Origin: Intestinibaculum porci
Lineage (GTDB): Bacteria; Bacillota_I; Bacilli_A; Erysipelotrichales; Coprobacillaceae
Length of the DNA: 64,000 nt
Assembly (NCBI RefSeq): GCF_003925875.1
Contig: NZ_AP019309.1
Coordinates: 1,054,001 to 1,118,000 of the forward strand
Direction: 5' to 3'
Shown here: in pieces, positions 25,864-33,276 of the stretch
Layout: each line of letters starts with the position of its first letter
Position numbering within the stretch: the first letter of the stretch is position 1
Program-made: the position numbers and the translations under genes
The notes under the pieces: model-generated
Database searches by the model: none
What the model saw: only the letters and a program-made list of their open reading frames with translations
What the model was told of the DNA's origin: nothing

Positions 25864-26578
25864 TATTTTATCGCTCTTTCCCGAAATGTTTGAGGGTTTC
25901 CTGCATACGTCTATTATTAAAAGAGCCATTGAAAAAGGTGTTGTCGAAATTCATGTCCATGATTTCCGTGAATTTGCCCATGATCGTCATAAAAGCGTTG
26001 ATGATACGCCCTATGGCGGCGGTCAGGGGATGGTTCTCATGTGTCAGCCATTACTAGATTGCTTGAAAACGGTTGTTGACAAGGATGCACTTGTTATTCT
26101 GATGTCTCCGCAAGGGCAGACCTTCTCTCAAAAAATGGCAGTAGACCTCACGAATGAAAAACATTTAATTATCATTTGTGGGCACTATGAAGGTTTTGAT
26201 GAACGTATTCGTGACTATGTCGATATGGAAATTTCGATTGGTGATTATGTCTTAACGGGCGGGGAATTGTCATCGATGGTGATCACGGATGCAGTCACCA
26301 GATTATTACATGGGGCGATTCGCGAAGCATCGCATGAAGATGACTCATTCTCCGATGGCTTATTAGAATATCCCCAGTACACTAAGCCAGCAGAATATGA
26401 TGGCGCGAAAGTGCCGGAGGTCTTATTAAGCGGTCATCATGAGAATATTCGTAAATGGCGTTTGAAGCAGTCTTTAAAGCGAACCTATTTACGTCGTCCG
26501 GATCTGCTTCGTGATCGTGCTTTTACGAAAGAAGAAGCAAAGCTGATGGAAGAAATTCAGGCAGAGTTAGAAAAATAA
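25853..26578 (+). CDS. trmD: tRNA (guanine-N1)-methyltransferase TrmD
   Basis: Makes m1G37 in tRNAs reading CNN codons, preventing frameshifting. 242 aa from MKIDILSLFPEMF. SPOUT trefoil-knot motifs GGGQGMVLMCQP near residue 57 and LTGGELSSMVITDAV near 133 are intact. Start inside the end of rimM suggests translational coupling. Confidence 0.97.
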   Translation: MKIDILSLFPEMFEGFLHTSIIKRAIEKGVVEIHVHDFREFAHDRHKSVDDTPYGGGQGMVLMCQPLLDCLKTVVDKDALVILMSPQGQTFSQKMAVDLTNEKHLIIICGHYEGFDERIRDYVDMEISIGDYVLTGGELSSMVITDAVTRLLHGAIREASHEDDSFSDGLLEYPQYTKPAEYDGAKVPEVLLSGHHENIRKWRLKQSLKRTYLRRPDLLRDRAFTKEEAKLMEEIQAELEK

Positions 26579-26586
26579 AAAAAGAA

Positions 26587-26615
26587 TTGCATTGCATAAA
26601 GATAAATGCTACAAT
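26587..26615 (+). promoter_or_regulatory. rplS promoter
   Basis: -35 TTGCAT (26587-26592), 17-base spacer, -10 TACAAT (26610-26615), just after the trmD stop. Confidence 0.8.
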
Positions 26616-26617
26616 AG

Positions 26618-26690
26618 TCAAGTCGTAAGACCGCAGGAGCTCCGCTGGCTGAAAAAGTTATGAACTTCGAAGACAAAATTTGATATATAC
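26618..26690 (+). promoter_or_regulatory. Probable L19 leader RNA
   Basis: About 75 nt of untranslated RNA between the promoter and the rplS ribosome site, containing AGACCGCAGGAGCTCCGCTGG, which can form adjacent short stems. Firmicutes rplS mRNAs carry an autoregulatory L19 leader at this position (Rfam L19_leader). Called on position and size; no covariance model was run. Confidence 0.5.
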
Positions 26691-26703
26691 GGAGGAAAAA
26701 TTA

Positions 26704-27054
26704 ATGAACTTACAGTTAGTTGATGAAATCACTAAAGATCAGTTAAGAAGTGATGTTCCAACATTCAAACCAGGTGATACTTTAAAAGTATACGTAACTA
26801 TTCAGGAAGGTAATAAATCACGTGTTCAGTTATTCGAAGGTGTCTGCATCGCAAGAAAAGGTTCTGGCATCAGCGAAACTTTCACAGTAAGAAAGATCTC
26901 TTACGGTGTTGGTGTTGAACGTGTGTTCCCAGTACATTCACCAATTATCGATCATATCGAAGTAGCTAGAGTCGGTAAAGTACGTAGAGCTAAATTACAT
27001 TACTTACGTGGTTTATCAGGTAAAGCTGCAAGAATCAAAGAATTACGTAAATAA
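26704..27054 (+). CDS. rplS: 50S ribosomal protein L19
   Basis: 116 aa, the usual length, starting [19 protein letters not shown] and containing [19 protein letters not shown] and the basic tail [16 protein letters not shown]. The ATG at 26704 follows CGGAGG; the frame-open ATG at 26680 would add an atypical extension. Confidence 0.98.
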   Translation: MNLQLVDEITKDQLRSDVPTFKPGDTLKVYVTIQEGNKSRVQLFEGVCIARKGSGISETFTVRKISYGVGVERVFPVHSPIIDHIEVARVGKVRRAKLHYLRGLSGKAARIKELRK

Positions 27055-27057
27055 GAA

Positions 27058-27084
27058 GAGGATGGGGGATTCCCCATCTTTTTG
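27058..27084 (+). terminator. rplS terminator
   Basis: GATGGGG/CCCCATC stem with a GATT loop and T5, immediately after rplS. Confidence 0.85.
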
Positions 27085-27103
27085 TTTTCTTAAGGAGAAT
27101 GAA

Positions 27104-27658
27104 ATGGATACAGAAAAAGCTTTAAAAGCTGCCAAAAGAAAGAAAAGAATCTTGATCTTAGCACCGCTGCTGTTATTTGGCTTTTCTTTGTATGTACTGA
27201 TTCTGCCAGTAGTTGTTAGCGGAGAATCGATGATGAATACGCTGCATGATGGGGATTTTGCCTTTGTGTCTAAGACGGGATTACGTCATGTTCACCGTTT
27301 TGATATTGTCGTCATCAATTCGAAAAAACTGAATGAAAAGATTGTGAAAAGGGTTATTGGTTTACCAGGTGAAACAATTGAATATAAGGATGATAAGCTT
27401 TATGTCAATGGAACTTATACCAAAGAAGATTTCTTAGATCCTTCGTGGATGACTTATCAGAAAACAAGATTGAAAGATAAGCTCTATACCCACAATTTTA
27501 AGGTCACTTTAGGGGAAAACCAGTACTTCTGCATGGGGGATAACCGTCTGAATTCGGTCGATTCCCGTGAACTTGGTCCCTTTGAACGAAAAGATATTAT
27601 TGGAAAAGGCGGCTTTATTCTCTTCCCAATTACCCATATTAAATCAATGAACCAATAG
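27104..27658 (+). CDS. lepB: Signal peptidase I
   Basis: 184-aa type I signal peptidase. One N-terminal membrane segment (about 16-36) is followed by catalytic serine in SGESMMNTL (about residue 44) and catalytic lysine in KIVKRVIGLPGE (about 84), then box E MGDNRLNSVDSRE. Matures secreted proteins such as the adhesin encoded at 51615. AAGGAG precedes the chosen ATG at 27104; the upstream in-frame extension would start within rplS. Confidence 0.95.
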   Translation: MDTEKALKAAKRKKRILILAPLLLFGFSLYVLILPVVVSGESMMNTLHDGDFAFVSKTGLRHVHRFDIVVINSKKLNEKIVKRVIGLPGETIEYKDDKLYVNGTYTKEDFLDPSWMTYQKTRLKDKLYTHNFKVTLGENQYFCMGDNRLNSVDSRELGPFERKDIIGKGGFILFPITHIKSMNQ

Positions 27659-27673
27659 AAATGAGGTGAAACT

Positions 27674-28540
27674 ATGGCACAAATTCAATGGTATCCGGGA
27701 CATATGGCGAAAGCAGAGCGAGAAATCGAAGGTAAGATGAAGCTCATTGATATCGTCATTGAATTAGTCGATGCCCGGGCTCCTTATTCTTCTAAAAATA
27801 CCACCTTTGATCGTCTGATCAAAAACAAACCACGATTATTAGTGATGACCAAAAAAGATTTAGCGGATGACGCAATCACCGCTAAATGGAGTCAGTATTT
27901 TGAAAAACAAGGCTATGGCGTGATGGTTGCTAATATGAAAAACTTTAATGAATATAAAAAGATTATTGCCAAATGTCGTCTGATTTTAAAAGACAAAATG
28001 GAAAAAGAAGCATCGCGCGGCTTAAAGCCACGCGCGATTCGAGCAATGGTGATCGGCGTTCCCAATGTTGGTAAATCCACTTTTATCAATTCCTTAGCGA
28101 AGCGTAAAGCCGCGGTGACGGGCAATCGTCCTGGCGTGACGAAAGCCCAGCAGATTATCCGTGTTGAAAAGGATTTTGAATTGTTTGATACACCGGGGGT
28201 TTTAGCACCCCGTTACAATGACGAGGAAATTGCTCGTAATGTGGCTTTAATCGGCTCGATCAGACAGGATATCTTACCGCGTGACGATTTATTTATTTAC
28301 GCTGTTAAATACTTAAATAAACAATATCCTGATGCTTTAAAAAAACGTTATGATGTCAGCTTTGATGAAGAAGATGATTGGGTGATCCCAGTCTTTGATC
28401 AAATCGCGAAAGTACGAGCGATCAAGAAAGTGCGCGGGGAAACCGATTATGAACGCGTTATGGATGTCTTCTTTAAAGATCTTCAAGATGGGGCCTTTGG
28501 CAAAATCAGCTGGGAGATGCCGCCATGTGTGAACGATTAG
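27674..28540 (+). CDS. rbgA: Ribosome biogenesis GTPase A (YlqF)
   Basis: Circularly permuted GTPase required for late 50S assembly. 288 aa beginning IQWYPGHMAKAEREI; G4 (MTKKDL) precedes G1 (GVPNVGKSTFIN near 121) and G3 (DTPGVLAP). The C-terminal ANTAR-like RNA-binding tail is present. Sixteen bases overlap with rnhB. Confidence 0.96.
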   Translation: MAQIQWYPGHMAKAEREIEGKMKLIDIVIELVDARAPYSSKNTTFDRLIKNKPRLLVMTKKDLADDAITAKWSQYFEKQGYGVMVANMKNFNEYKKIIAKCRLILKDKMEKEASRGLKPRAIRAMVIGVPNVGKSTFINSLAKRKAAVTGNRPGVTKAQQIIRVEKDFELFDTPGVLAPRYNDEEIARNVALIGSIRQDILPRDDLFIYAVKYLNKQYPDALKKRYDVSFDEEDDWVIPVFDQIAKVRAIKKVRGETDYERVMDVFFKDLQDGAFGKISWEMPPCVND

Positions 28541-29160
28541 CTTATGAACAGGCCGCTTATGAAGCGGGCTATCAAAAGATTATCGGTTTAGATGAAGCGG
28601 GTCGTGGACCGATGGCGGGACCGTTGGTTGTCGCTGGAGTGATTTTTCCACAAGGCTACTATGATGAGCGAATTAACGATTCAAAAAAGCTGACGGCAAA
28701 GAAGCGGGAAGCGCTCTACAATATTATTATTGAAAATGCGCTAGCTTATCATATTGAAGTGATCAGCGTGGAAGAAGTGGACGAACTCAATGTTTATCGC
28801 GCTTCGCAGACTGGGATGATTCGCTGCGTAGAAAAAATTAATATCAAGCCGGATTATGCGTTAACGGATGCAATGCCTTTAAAAGATGTGATTCCTCACG
28901 ATGCAATTGTGAAAGGGGATGCGAAATCGCTATCAATAGGGGCGGCTTCCATTCTCGCTAAAGTGACCCGAGATCATATCATGATTGATTATGCAAAGCA
29001 ATATCCTGAATATGGCTTTGAAAAACATAAAGGCTATCCTACCAAAGCGCATAAAGAAGCTTTAGAAAAATATGGTGTCACACCGATTCATCGTAAATCT
29101 TTTGCACCGGTGAAAGATGTTTTAAATAAACAAAAGCAAATGTCATTATTTGATTTGTAA
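28525..29160 (+). CDS. rnhB: Ribonuclease HII
   Basis: 211-aa enzyme that cleaves RNA in RNA-DNA hybrids and single ribonucleotides in DNA. GLDEAGRGPMAGP near residue 17 holds the D-E pair; TDAMP near 112 and further acidic residues complete the site. Starts inside rbgA. In many Firmicutes dprA and topA follow rnhB directly; here about 7.8 kb separate them. Confidence 0.96.
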   Translation: MCERLAYEQAAYEAGYQKIIGLDEAGRGPMAGPLVVAGVIFPQGYYDERINDSKKLTAKKREALYNIIIENALAYHIEVISVEEVDELNVYRASQTGMIRCVEKINIKPDYALTDAMPLKDVIPHDAIVKGDAKSLSIGAASILAKVTRDHIMIDYAKQYPEYGFEKHKGYPTKAHKEALEKYGVTPIHRKSFAPVKDVLNKQKQMSLFDL

Positions 29161-29165
29161 AAAGG

Positions 29166-29193
29166 TTGATTATTATCAAAATGATGTTATAGT
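29166..29193 (+). promoter_or_regulatory. uppP promoter
   Basis: -35 TTGATT (29166-29171), 16 bases, -10 TATAGT (29188-29193). Confidence 0.6.
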
Positions 29194-29225
29194 AACAAGG
29201 TACTTTAATAAAGGAGAAATTTTTA

Positions 29226-30071
29226 ATGTTACTGAAATTATTTGTAAGTTTTCTCTTCGGTGTCGTAGAAGGGATTACTGAATGGCTGCCAGTCAGCTCA
29301 ACGGGACATATGATTTTATTTAATCAGTTCATTTCGTTAGAAAAACTGACAAGTAAAAACTTCTACTCAATGTTTGAAGTTGTCATTCAGTTAGGTGCGA
29401 TCATGGCTGTAGTTGTTATTTTTTGGCATCAGATTTGGCCATTTAGAAACAACAAAAAGAAACAAGGGGCAGAACGTTATGTTAATATGGATATTATCCG
29501 CTTATGGATCAAGATCTTAATTGCTTGCGTACCAGCTGCTATTGTTGGTGTTTTATTCGATGAACTCTTCGAAAAATTGTTCTATAATCCTGTTTGTGTA
29601 GCGATTGCCTTAATTGTCTTCGGGGTTGCTTTCATCGTTGTCGAAAACAATCATAAAAATATGCGTCCGCGCATTAATTCATTAGAAGAAATCACACCAA
29701 AAACGGCATTAATGATTGGAATCTTCCAGTTAATCGCCGCGATCTTCCCAGGTACTTCACGCTCTGGTTCAACAATTGTTGGTTCATTAATGATTGGGGT
29801 ATCACGTACAGTGGCTGCTGAGTTTACATTCTTTTTAGCAATTCCGGTTATGTTTGGGGCCAGCTTATTAAAGATTGCCAAGTTCGGTTTAGCCTTCACT
29901 AGTACTGAAGCTGCGATCTTAGCCGTTGGCTGTATCGTCGCTTTCGTTACTTCAATGTTAATTATTAAGTTCTTAATGAGCTATATCAAGAAACATGACT
30001 TCAAAGTATTTGGCTGGTATCGTATTATTCTCGGTATCCTTGTTTTACTTTATTTCTATGTTATTAAATAA
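29226..30071 (+). CDS. uppP: Undecaprenyl-diphosphatase UppP (BacA)
   Basis: Integral membrane enzyme that dephosphorylates undecaprenyl pyrophosphate, recycling the peptidoglycan lipid carrier and conferring bacitracin tolerance. 281 aa with about eight membrane segments. Signature motifs GITEWLPVSSTGHMI (about residues 17-31) and PGTSRSGSTI (about 174) are intact. It has its own promoter and terminator. Confidence 0.96.
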   Translation: MLLKLFVSFLFGVVEGITEWLPVSSTGHMILFNQFISLEKLTSKNFYSMFEVVIQLGAIMAVVVIFWHQIWPFRNNKKKQGAERYVNMDIIRLWIKILIACVPAAIVGVLFDELFEKLFYNPVCVAIALIVFGVAFIVVENNHKNMRPRINSLEEITPKTALMIGIFQLIAAIFPGTSRSGSTIVGSLMIGVSRTVAAEFTFFLAIPVMFGASLLKIAKFGLAFTSTEAAILAVGCIVAFVTSMLIIKFLMSYIKKHDFKVFGWYRIILGILVLLYFYVIK

Positions 30072-30097
30072 GATCTTCCTCATGAAGATCTTTTTTA
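30070..30097 (+). terminator. uppP terminator
   Basis: AAGATCTTC/GAAGATCTT stem with a CTCAT-type loop and six T's at the uppP stop. Confidence 0.85.
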
Positions 30098-30121
30098 ATA
30101 CACTGTTAAATTTATATGAAA

Positions 30122-30403
30122 GTTCATTTTCACTTCACATAAGATCGGTATATTAACTCTTGTCAGGAGACTGACACAAGCAAACATATAAATTTCCCTT
30201 CCCTAAAATGTAAACAAAGATGTCAATCATAATAGAGACATCACGAAGACCTGCTTCCCCAGCAGGTCTTTTTAGTCATTTGTCATCTCTTTGTCTAAAT
30301 TGAATGAAATAGATCACTTTTTTATAAAATTTCTTCCATTTTTTGTCAGATTCTTGTGAGATCTGCAGGGTAAAAGGTCTTTAAGTATATAGATAAAGAA
30401 AAA
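30122..30403 (+). repeat. Long direct repeat copy 1: leader of the first Rpn gene
   Basis: About 282 bp nearly identical to 31576-31859; I count about 15 differences including small indels. It contains GTCAG/CTGAC and GATGTC/GACATC hairpins and a strong terminator (AGACCTGCT/AGCAGGTCT plus T5, 30246-30274). A second A/T-rich stretch with TATATAG leads into the Rpn gene. A TATATT at 30149 could serve as -10 for a transcript of about 115 nt ending at that terminator. Confidence 0.85.
30155..30274 (+). ncRNA. Candidate small RNA in the Rpn leader, copy 1
   Basis: Hairpin (GTCAGGAGACTGAC), A-rich linker, hairpin (GATGTC...GACATC), then a GC-rich terminator with T5. All lie between a -10-like TATATT and a second promoter-like stretch. 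The same order occurs in copy 2. The transcript is inferred, and it could equally be an attenuated leader of the Rpn mRNA. Confidence 0.35.
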
Positions 30404-30434
30404 GCTTCATCATTGAAAGCGAGGTGAATAAATC

Positions 30435-30488
30435 ATGATGAACACTTATTCGTTATCTAATGAAAAGGAGGAATTCTATGTCAAATGA
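30435..30488 (+). CDS. Possible 17-codon leader peptide overlapping the first Rpn gene
   Basis: Reads MMNTYSLSNEKEEFYVK after a GAGGTG ribosome site at 30421. Its TGA (30486-30488) falls just inside the Rpn start region, overlapping it in another frame, which is the geometry of translational coupling. Its SNEKEE resembles the start of the Rpn protein (SNEKKK), suggesting a small local duplication. Equivalent overlap is absent in the second Rpn gene. Confidence 0.3.
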   Translation: MMNTYSLSNEKEEFYVK

Positions 30489-31512
30489 AAAGAAAAAATT
30501 AGAAGAAAATAACCTTCCAGAATATGCTTATCTGGATCTCAATGCGAAAAGAATTCTTCATAGCGTTAATATTCTGATGCTGATCTTTCGCGCGTTGATT
30601 GATGAATTCAAAGACATGAGCGATGAGGCATTAACGGCTTTATTAAAACCCGTGAAAGAGGGCTTAGAAAACTTCAGTACGATGATCAGAGAGGGTAATC
30701 CGGAACTTGATCATAATGATCAGAAACGGATTCTTGATTTACTTTATGTGATTAATCGAAAAGAGAAACCGAAGATGTTTGTAGATGTAGAACTGCAAAG
30801 CACCAAAGAACGATTCGTAGAAATTCGTTCAACGCAGTATATCACCGCAATCTTAGCGAAAACCCATTTTGTGGAAAATGAATTGGCGAAGGTGATTATG
30901 ATCTGGATCAATATGGCCCCAGCGAAACATGAAGAAGGCACGATCTTAGTGAATCCACCGCTTCTTTACGATCGCGTTCATGATGTCTATTGTCCAAGAG
31001 AAGCTTTGAAGGCGTGTCCAACAGTTGTTCTGGTTAATCTTTATGACATCAGAAAAGAGCGCGAAGCAGAAATCAGAAGTGAAAAGGAGGATATTATTGC
31101 GATTTTATCCACAATTTTTTCGACAAAGATTGATCACAAAAAGAAAGGTGCTATACTGAAAGAAAGAGGATTTACAATTGATGAAAAAGATGAACAGGAG
31201 ATGAAAGATATGGAATCTTGGAGCAAAGGTATTTTTGAAAGCATGAGAGATGATATTGCAGAAGAGATCAAAAGAGAAGTACGTGAAAAAGCTTACGAAG
31301 AAGTACGTGAAAAAGCTTACGAAGAAGTACGTGAAGAATGTCGCTCAGAAGGCCGCTTAGAAGGCGTAATGTTAATTAAGAAAGTGAATCATCTGTTAGC
31401 GAAAGGCATGAGTGATGAAGAGATTCTTAAGGCTCTTCCTGATGTCACCGCTGAATTTGTGAAAGATGCACGTGAAAGCTATGAAGAGGATCATCAGCTT
31501 TCTAAATATTAA
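30478..31512 (+). CDS. Rpn/PD-(D/E)XK nuclease family 'transposase', paralogue 1
   Basis: 344 aa from the ATG at 30478 (AAGGAGG upstream). N-terminal region contains YLDLNAKRILHSVNILM; the PD-(D/E)XK core is seen as KMFVDVELQSTKERFVEIR (D-x-E-x-Q) near residue 100, followed by IWINMAPAKHEEG. The C-terminus has charged repeats (REVREKAYEE, encoded by 24-bp tandem DNA repeats) and SEGRLEG. Rpn proteins are DNases; some act as anti-phage toxins controlled by a separately translated C-terminal fragment. A matching internal start exists here at 31210. About 40-45% identical by eye to the second copy. Confidence 0.8.
   Translation: MSNEKKKLEENNLPEYAYLDLNAKRILHSVNILMLIFRALIDEFKDMSDEALTALLKPVKEGLENFSTMIREGNPELDHNDQKRILDLLYVINRKEKPKMFVDVELQSTKERFVEIRSTQYITAILAKTHFVENELAKVIMIWINMAPAKHEEGTILVNPPLLYDRVHDVYCPREALKACPTVVLVNLYDIRKEREAEIRSEKEDIIAILSTIFSTKIDHKKKGAILKERGFTIDEKDEQEMKDMESWSKGIFESMRDDIAEEIKREVREKAYEEVREKAYEEVREECRSEGRLEGVMLIKKVNHLLAKGMSDEEILKALPDVTAEFVKDARESYEEDHQLSKY
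31130..31157 (+). promoter_or_regulatory. Possible internal promoter in Rpn gene 1
   Basis: TTGATC (31130-31135), 16 bases, TATACT (31152-31157), 52 bases before an in-frame internal ATG. The equivalent position of paralogue 2 has TTGATT-16-TATACT. It lies in coding sequence for a conserved protein segment (AILKxRGF), so similarity could be due to coding alone. Confidence 0.35.
31210..31512 (+). CDS. Possible internal gene: Rpn C-terminal fragment (RpnS-like), copy 1
   Basis: In-frame ATG (MESWSKGIFESM...) preceded by CAGGAG at 9-base spacing would yield the 100-residue C-terminal part of the nuclease. Published Rpn systems produce such a fragment as an antitoxin. Here it is inferred from the ribosome site, its conservation in paralogue 2, and a promoter-like sequence upstream. 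Confidence 0.35.
   Translation: MESWSKGIFESMRDDIAEEIKREVREKAYEEVREKAYEEVREECRSEGRLEGVMLIKKVNHLLAKGMSDEEILKALPDVTAEFVKDARESYEEDHQLSKY
31276..31335 (+). repeat. 24-bp tandem repeats within Rpn gene 1
   Basis: Two exact units beginning at 31276 and 31300 plus a 12-14-bp partial unit at 31324. Each encodes EVREKAYE. Recombination between units would add or remove eight residues in frame. Confidence 0.85.
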
Positions 31513-31526
31513 ATGAAATCATTTCT

Positions 31527-31562
31527 TAAAAGGGACTTGCCTTAAGGGTAAGTCCTTTGTTT
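31527..31562 (+). terminator. Terminator of Rpn gene 1
   Basis: GGACTTGCC/GGTAAGTCC-type stem with a TTAA loop and a short T-run. A related hairpin (GGACTT/AGTCC) follows paralogue 2 at 32963-32989. Confidence 0.65.
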
Positions 31563-31575
31563 AAAAAAATGATGT

Positions 31576-31859
31576 GTTCATTTTCACTTCACATAAGATT
31601 GATATATTAAGTCCTGTCAGGAGACTGACAACAAGCAAACATATAAATTTCCCTTCCCTAAAATGTAAACAAAGATGTCAATCATAATAATAGACATCAC
31701 GAAGACCTGCTTCCCCAGCAGGTCTTTTTAGTCATTTGTCATCGCTTTGTCTAAATTGAATGAAATAAACTCCTTTTCTATAAAATTTCTTCCATTTTTT
31801 GTCAGATTCTTGTGAGATTTGCAGGGTAAAAGGTCTTTAAGTATATAGAGAAAGAAAAA
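31576..31859 (+). repeat. Long direct repeat copy 2: leader of the second Rpn gene
   Basis: About 284 bp, about 95% identical by eye to 30122-30403, with the same hairpins and terminator (31702-31731). The similarity stops near the start of the coding region, although the two proteins are only distantly similar. Confidence 0.85.
31608..31731 (+). ncRNA. Candidate small RNA in the Rpn leader, copy 2
   Basis: Same order of elements as copy 1. Differences fall mostly in loops and linkers: an extra A after GACTGAC, and a shuffled AATAATAGAC. The terminator is unchanged. Not experimentally supported. Confidence 0.35.
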
Positions 31860-31900
31860 TGATAGTACTATTGAATGATTTTCTCGAAAGGAGAAGATAT

Positions 31901-32953
31901 ATGAAACCTAAAAAGCAAGGTCAGGAACAGGCAATGTTCAACTATCTTGATGCCAATGCAAAAAAGATTATTAAGAATGTCGATGTGTTATCATTGATCT
32001 TAGGCAGTCTAGTTGAAGATTTCAAAGAAATGGATGAAGGACAGCTCAAAGCCTATTTGGCACCAATCCAAAATAATGTCAAAAATTTCAGTCCTCAGGT
32101 TCAAATGCAAAGCACAGAACTGTTCATTGGCAAAAACAAGTGTATTCTTGATACTTTATTTGCCTTTAATAAAGGCAAACAAAGGGCACTGCTTGTGGAT
32201 ATCGAAATGCAGAGTACGAATGATTATTACATGGAACTGAGAAATGTGCAGTACTGCACGGCGGTGCTGGCACAGAGTCGTTTTAAAAAGAATAGAATGG
32301 ATAAGCTGTTTGTCATCTGGATCAATATGGCACCGCCTCATAAAGATGAAGGCATCATTATGGTGAGTGCACAAGCGCGTTTTGATCCACAGCATCAGAA
32401 ATATGTGAAACGCCGCGGCTTAAGAAAATGTCCAACGTCAATTATTGTCAATCTTTATGATATTCGCAAGCCGCGCATTGATGCCATTAAAAGTGAGAAG
32501 CTGGATCTTATTGCGGTTTTATCCACAATTTTCTCAGTGACAATTGATTACAAAGAAAAAGATGCTATACTGAAGGCAAGAGGATTTCATTACGATGAGA
32601 AGATGAGAAAGGAGATGGAGAATATGGAATCATGGAGCCGATATATTTTCAATAGTATGAAGCCAATGATGCTTGAAGACGCCGAAAAAGAGGTAAGAGA
32701 GCAGGCGTGGGCTGAAGGCATGGCTGAAGGTCGAGAAAAAGGTCGAAAAGTAGGCCTCAAAGAAGGTCGTGCTGAAGGCCGTAAAGAAGGTTATGATGTT
32801 GGCGTAGAAGAAATGAGCGAAATCTATGTTTCTTTTGCGAATGGTAAGAGTGATGAAGAAGTACTTGAAGCTTTTCCAAAATTAACATTAGCGAAAGTGG
32901 AAAAGCAGCGTCAGAAATTTGAAAAGCTGAAGATCAAATTAAATAGGGGATAA
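31901..32953 (+). CDS. Rpn/PD-(D/E)XK nuclease family 'transposase', paralogue 2
   Basis: 350 aa from the ATG at 31901, 7-8 bases after AAAGGAG. Shows the same order as paralogue 1: YLDANAKKIIKNVDVL, the nuclease core LLVDIEMQSTNDYYMELR (D-x-E-x-Q), IWINMAPPHKDEG, RKCPTSIIVNLYDIRKP, and KDAILKARGF. The C-terminus carries repeated EGR/KEGR motifs (AEGREKGRKVGLKEGRAEGR), typical of the family. Active-site residues are intact. The C-terminal region differs more from paralogue 1 than the core does, as expected if each has its own cognate fragment. Confidence 0.8.
   Translation: MKPKKQGQEQAMFNYLDANAKKIIKNVDVLSLILGSLVEDFKEMDEGQLKAYLAPIQNNVKNFSPQVQMQSTELFIGKNKCILDTLFAFNKGKQRALLVDIEMQSTNDYYMELRNVQYCTAVLAQSRFKKNRMDKLFVIWINMAPPHKDEGIIMVSAQARFDPQHQKYVKRRGLRKCPTSIIVNLYDIRKPRIDAIKSEKLDLIAVLSTIFSVTIDYKEKDAILKARGFHYDEKMRKEMENMESWSRYIFNSMKPMMLEDAEKEVREQAWAEGMAEGREKGRKVGLKEGRAEGRKEGYDVGVEEMSEIYVSFANGKSDEEVLEAFPKLTLAKVEKQRQKFEKLKIKLNRG
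32544..32571 (+). promoter_or_regulatory. Possible internal promoter in Rpn gene 2
   Basis: TTGATT (32544-32549), 16 bases, TATACT (32566-32571), again 52 bases before the internal ATG. Confidence 0.35.
32624..32953 (+). CDS. Possible internal gene: Rpn C-terminal fragment (RpnS-like), copy 2
   Basis: In-frame ATG (MESWSRYIFNSM...) 9 bases after AAAGGAG gives a 109-residue C-terminal fragment. Position and ribosome site match paralogue 1 exactly. Same caution: the conserved protein sequence could explain the conserved DNA. Confidence 0.35.
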   Translation: MESWSRYIFNSMKPMMLEDAEKEVREQAWAEGMAEGREKGRKVGLKEGRAEGRKEGYDVGVEEMSEIYVSFANGKSDEEVLEAFPKLTLAKVEKQRQKFEKLKIKLNRG

Positions 32954-33256
32954 TATGTATATAGGACTTGTCGCAAGATGAGTCCTTTTAGCTATAGAAC
33001 ATTATTTGTATAAGTGGAGAGAAAGGTGATTTTTATAAAGTTTTTCACTTTTTAAACTAAAATTCGATAAAAAAGAGAACTGATCTTTCTTTAATATAAG
33101 TGAGAGAAGACGACAACAAACGAAAGGCATGCGTGAGTATGTCTTTTTGTTTACGCTCAATGAGAGATTCAAATGAGTCAATATAAATAGAAAGGATGAT
33201 TATATGTCAGAAAATATTTTAAAAATGTCAATGGATGCATATGTCGGACTAATCAG
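32954..33256 (+). other. Intergenic stretch with terminator and an interrupted short ORF
   Basis: After a hairpin terminator for Rpn gene 2 (32963-32989), 33100-33145 resembles a diverged Rpn leader: GACGACAACAAACGAAA, then GGCATGC/GTATGTC hairpin with T5. An ORF starts at 33204 after GAAAGGATG and reads MSENILKMSMDAYVGLISVF before a stop at the IS21-like junction. It looks like a gene cut by the insertion; its identity is not recognisable. Confidence 0.4.
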
Positions 33257-33276
33257 TGTGTTCTAGACGCATTGAC

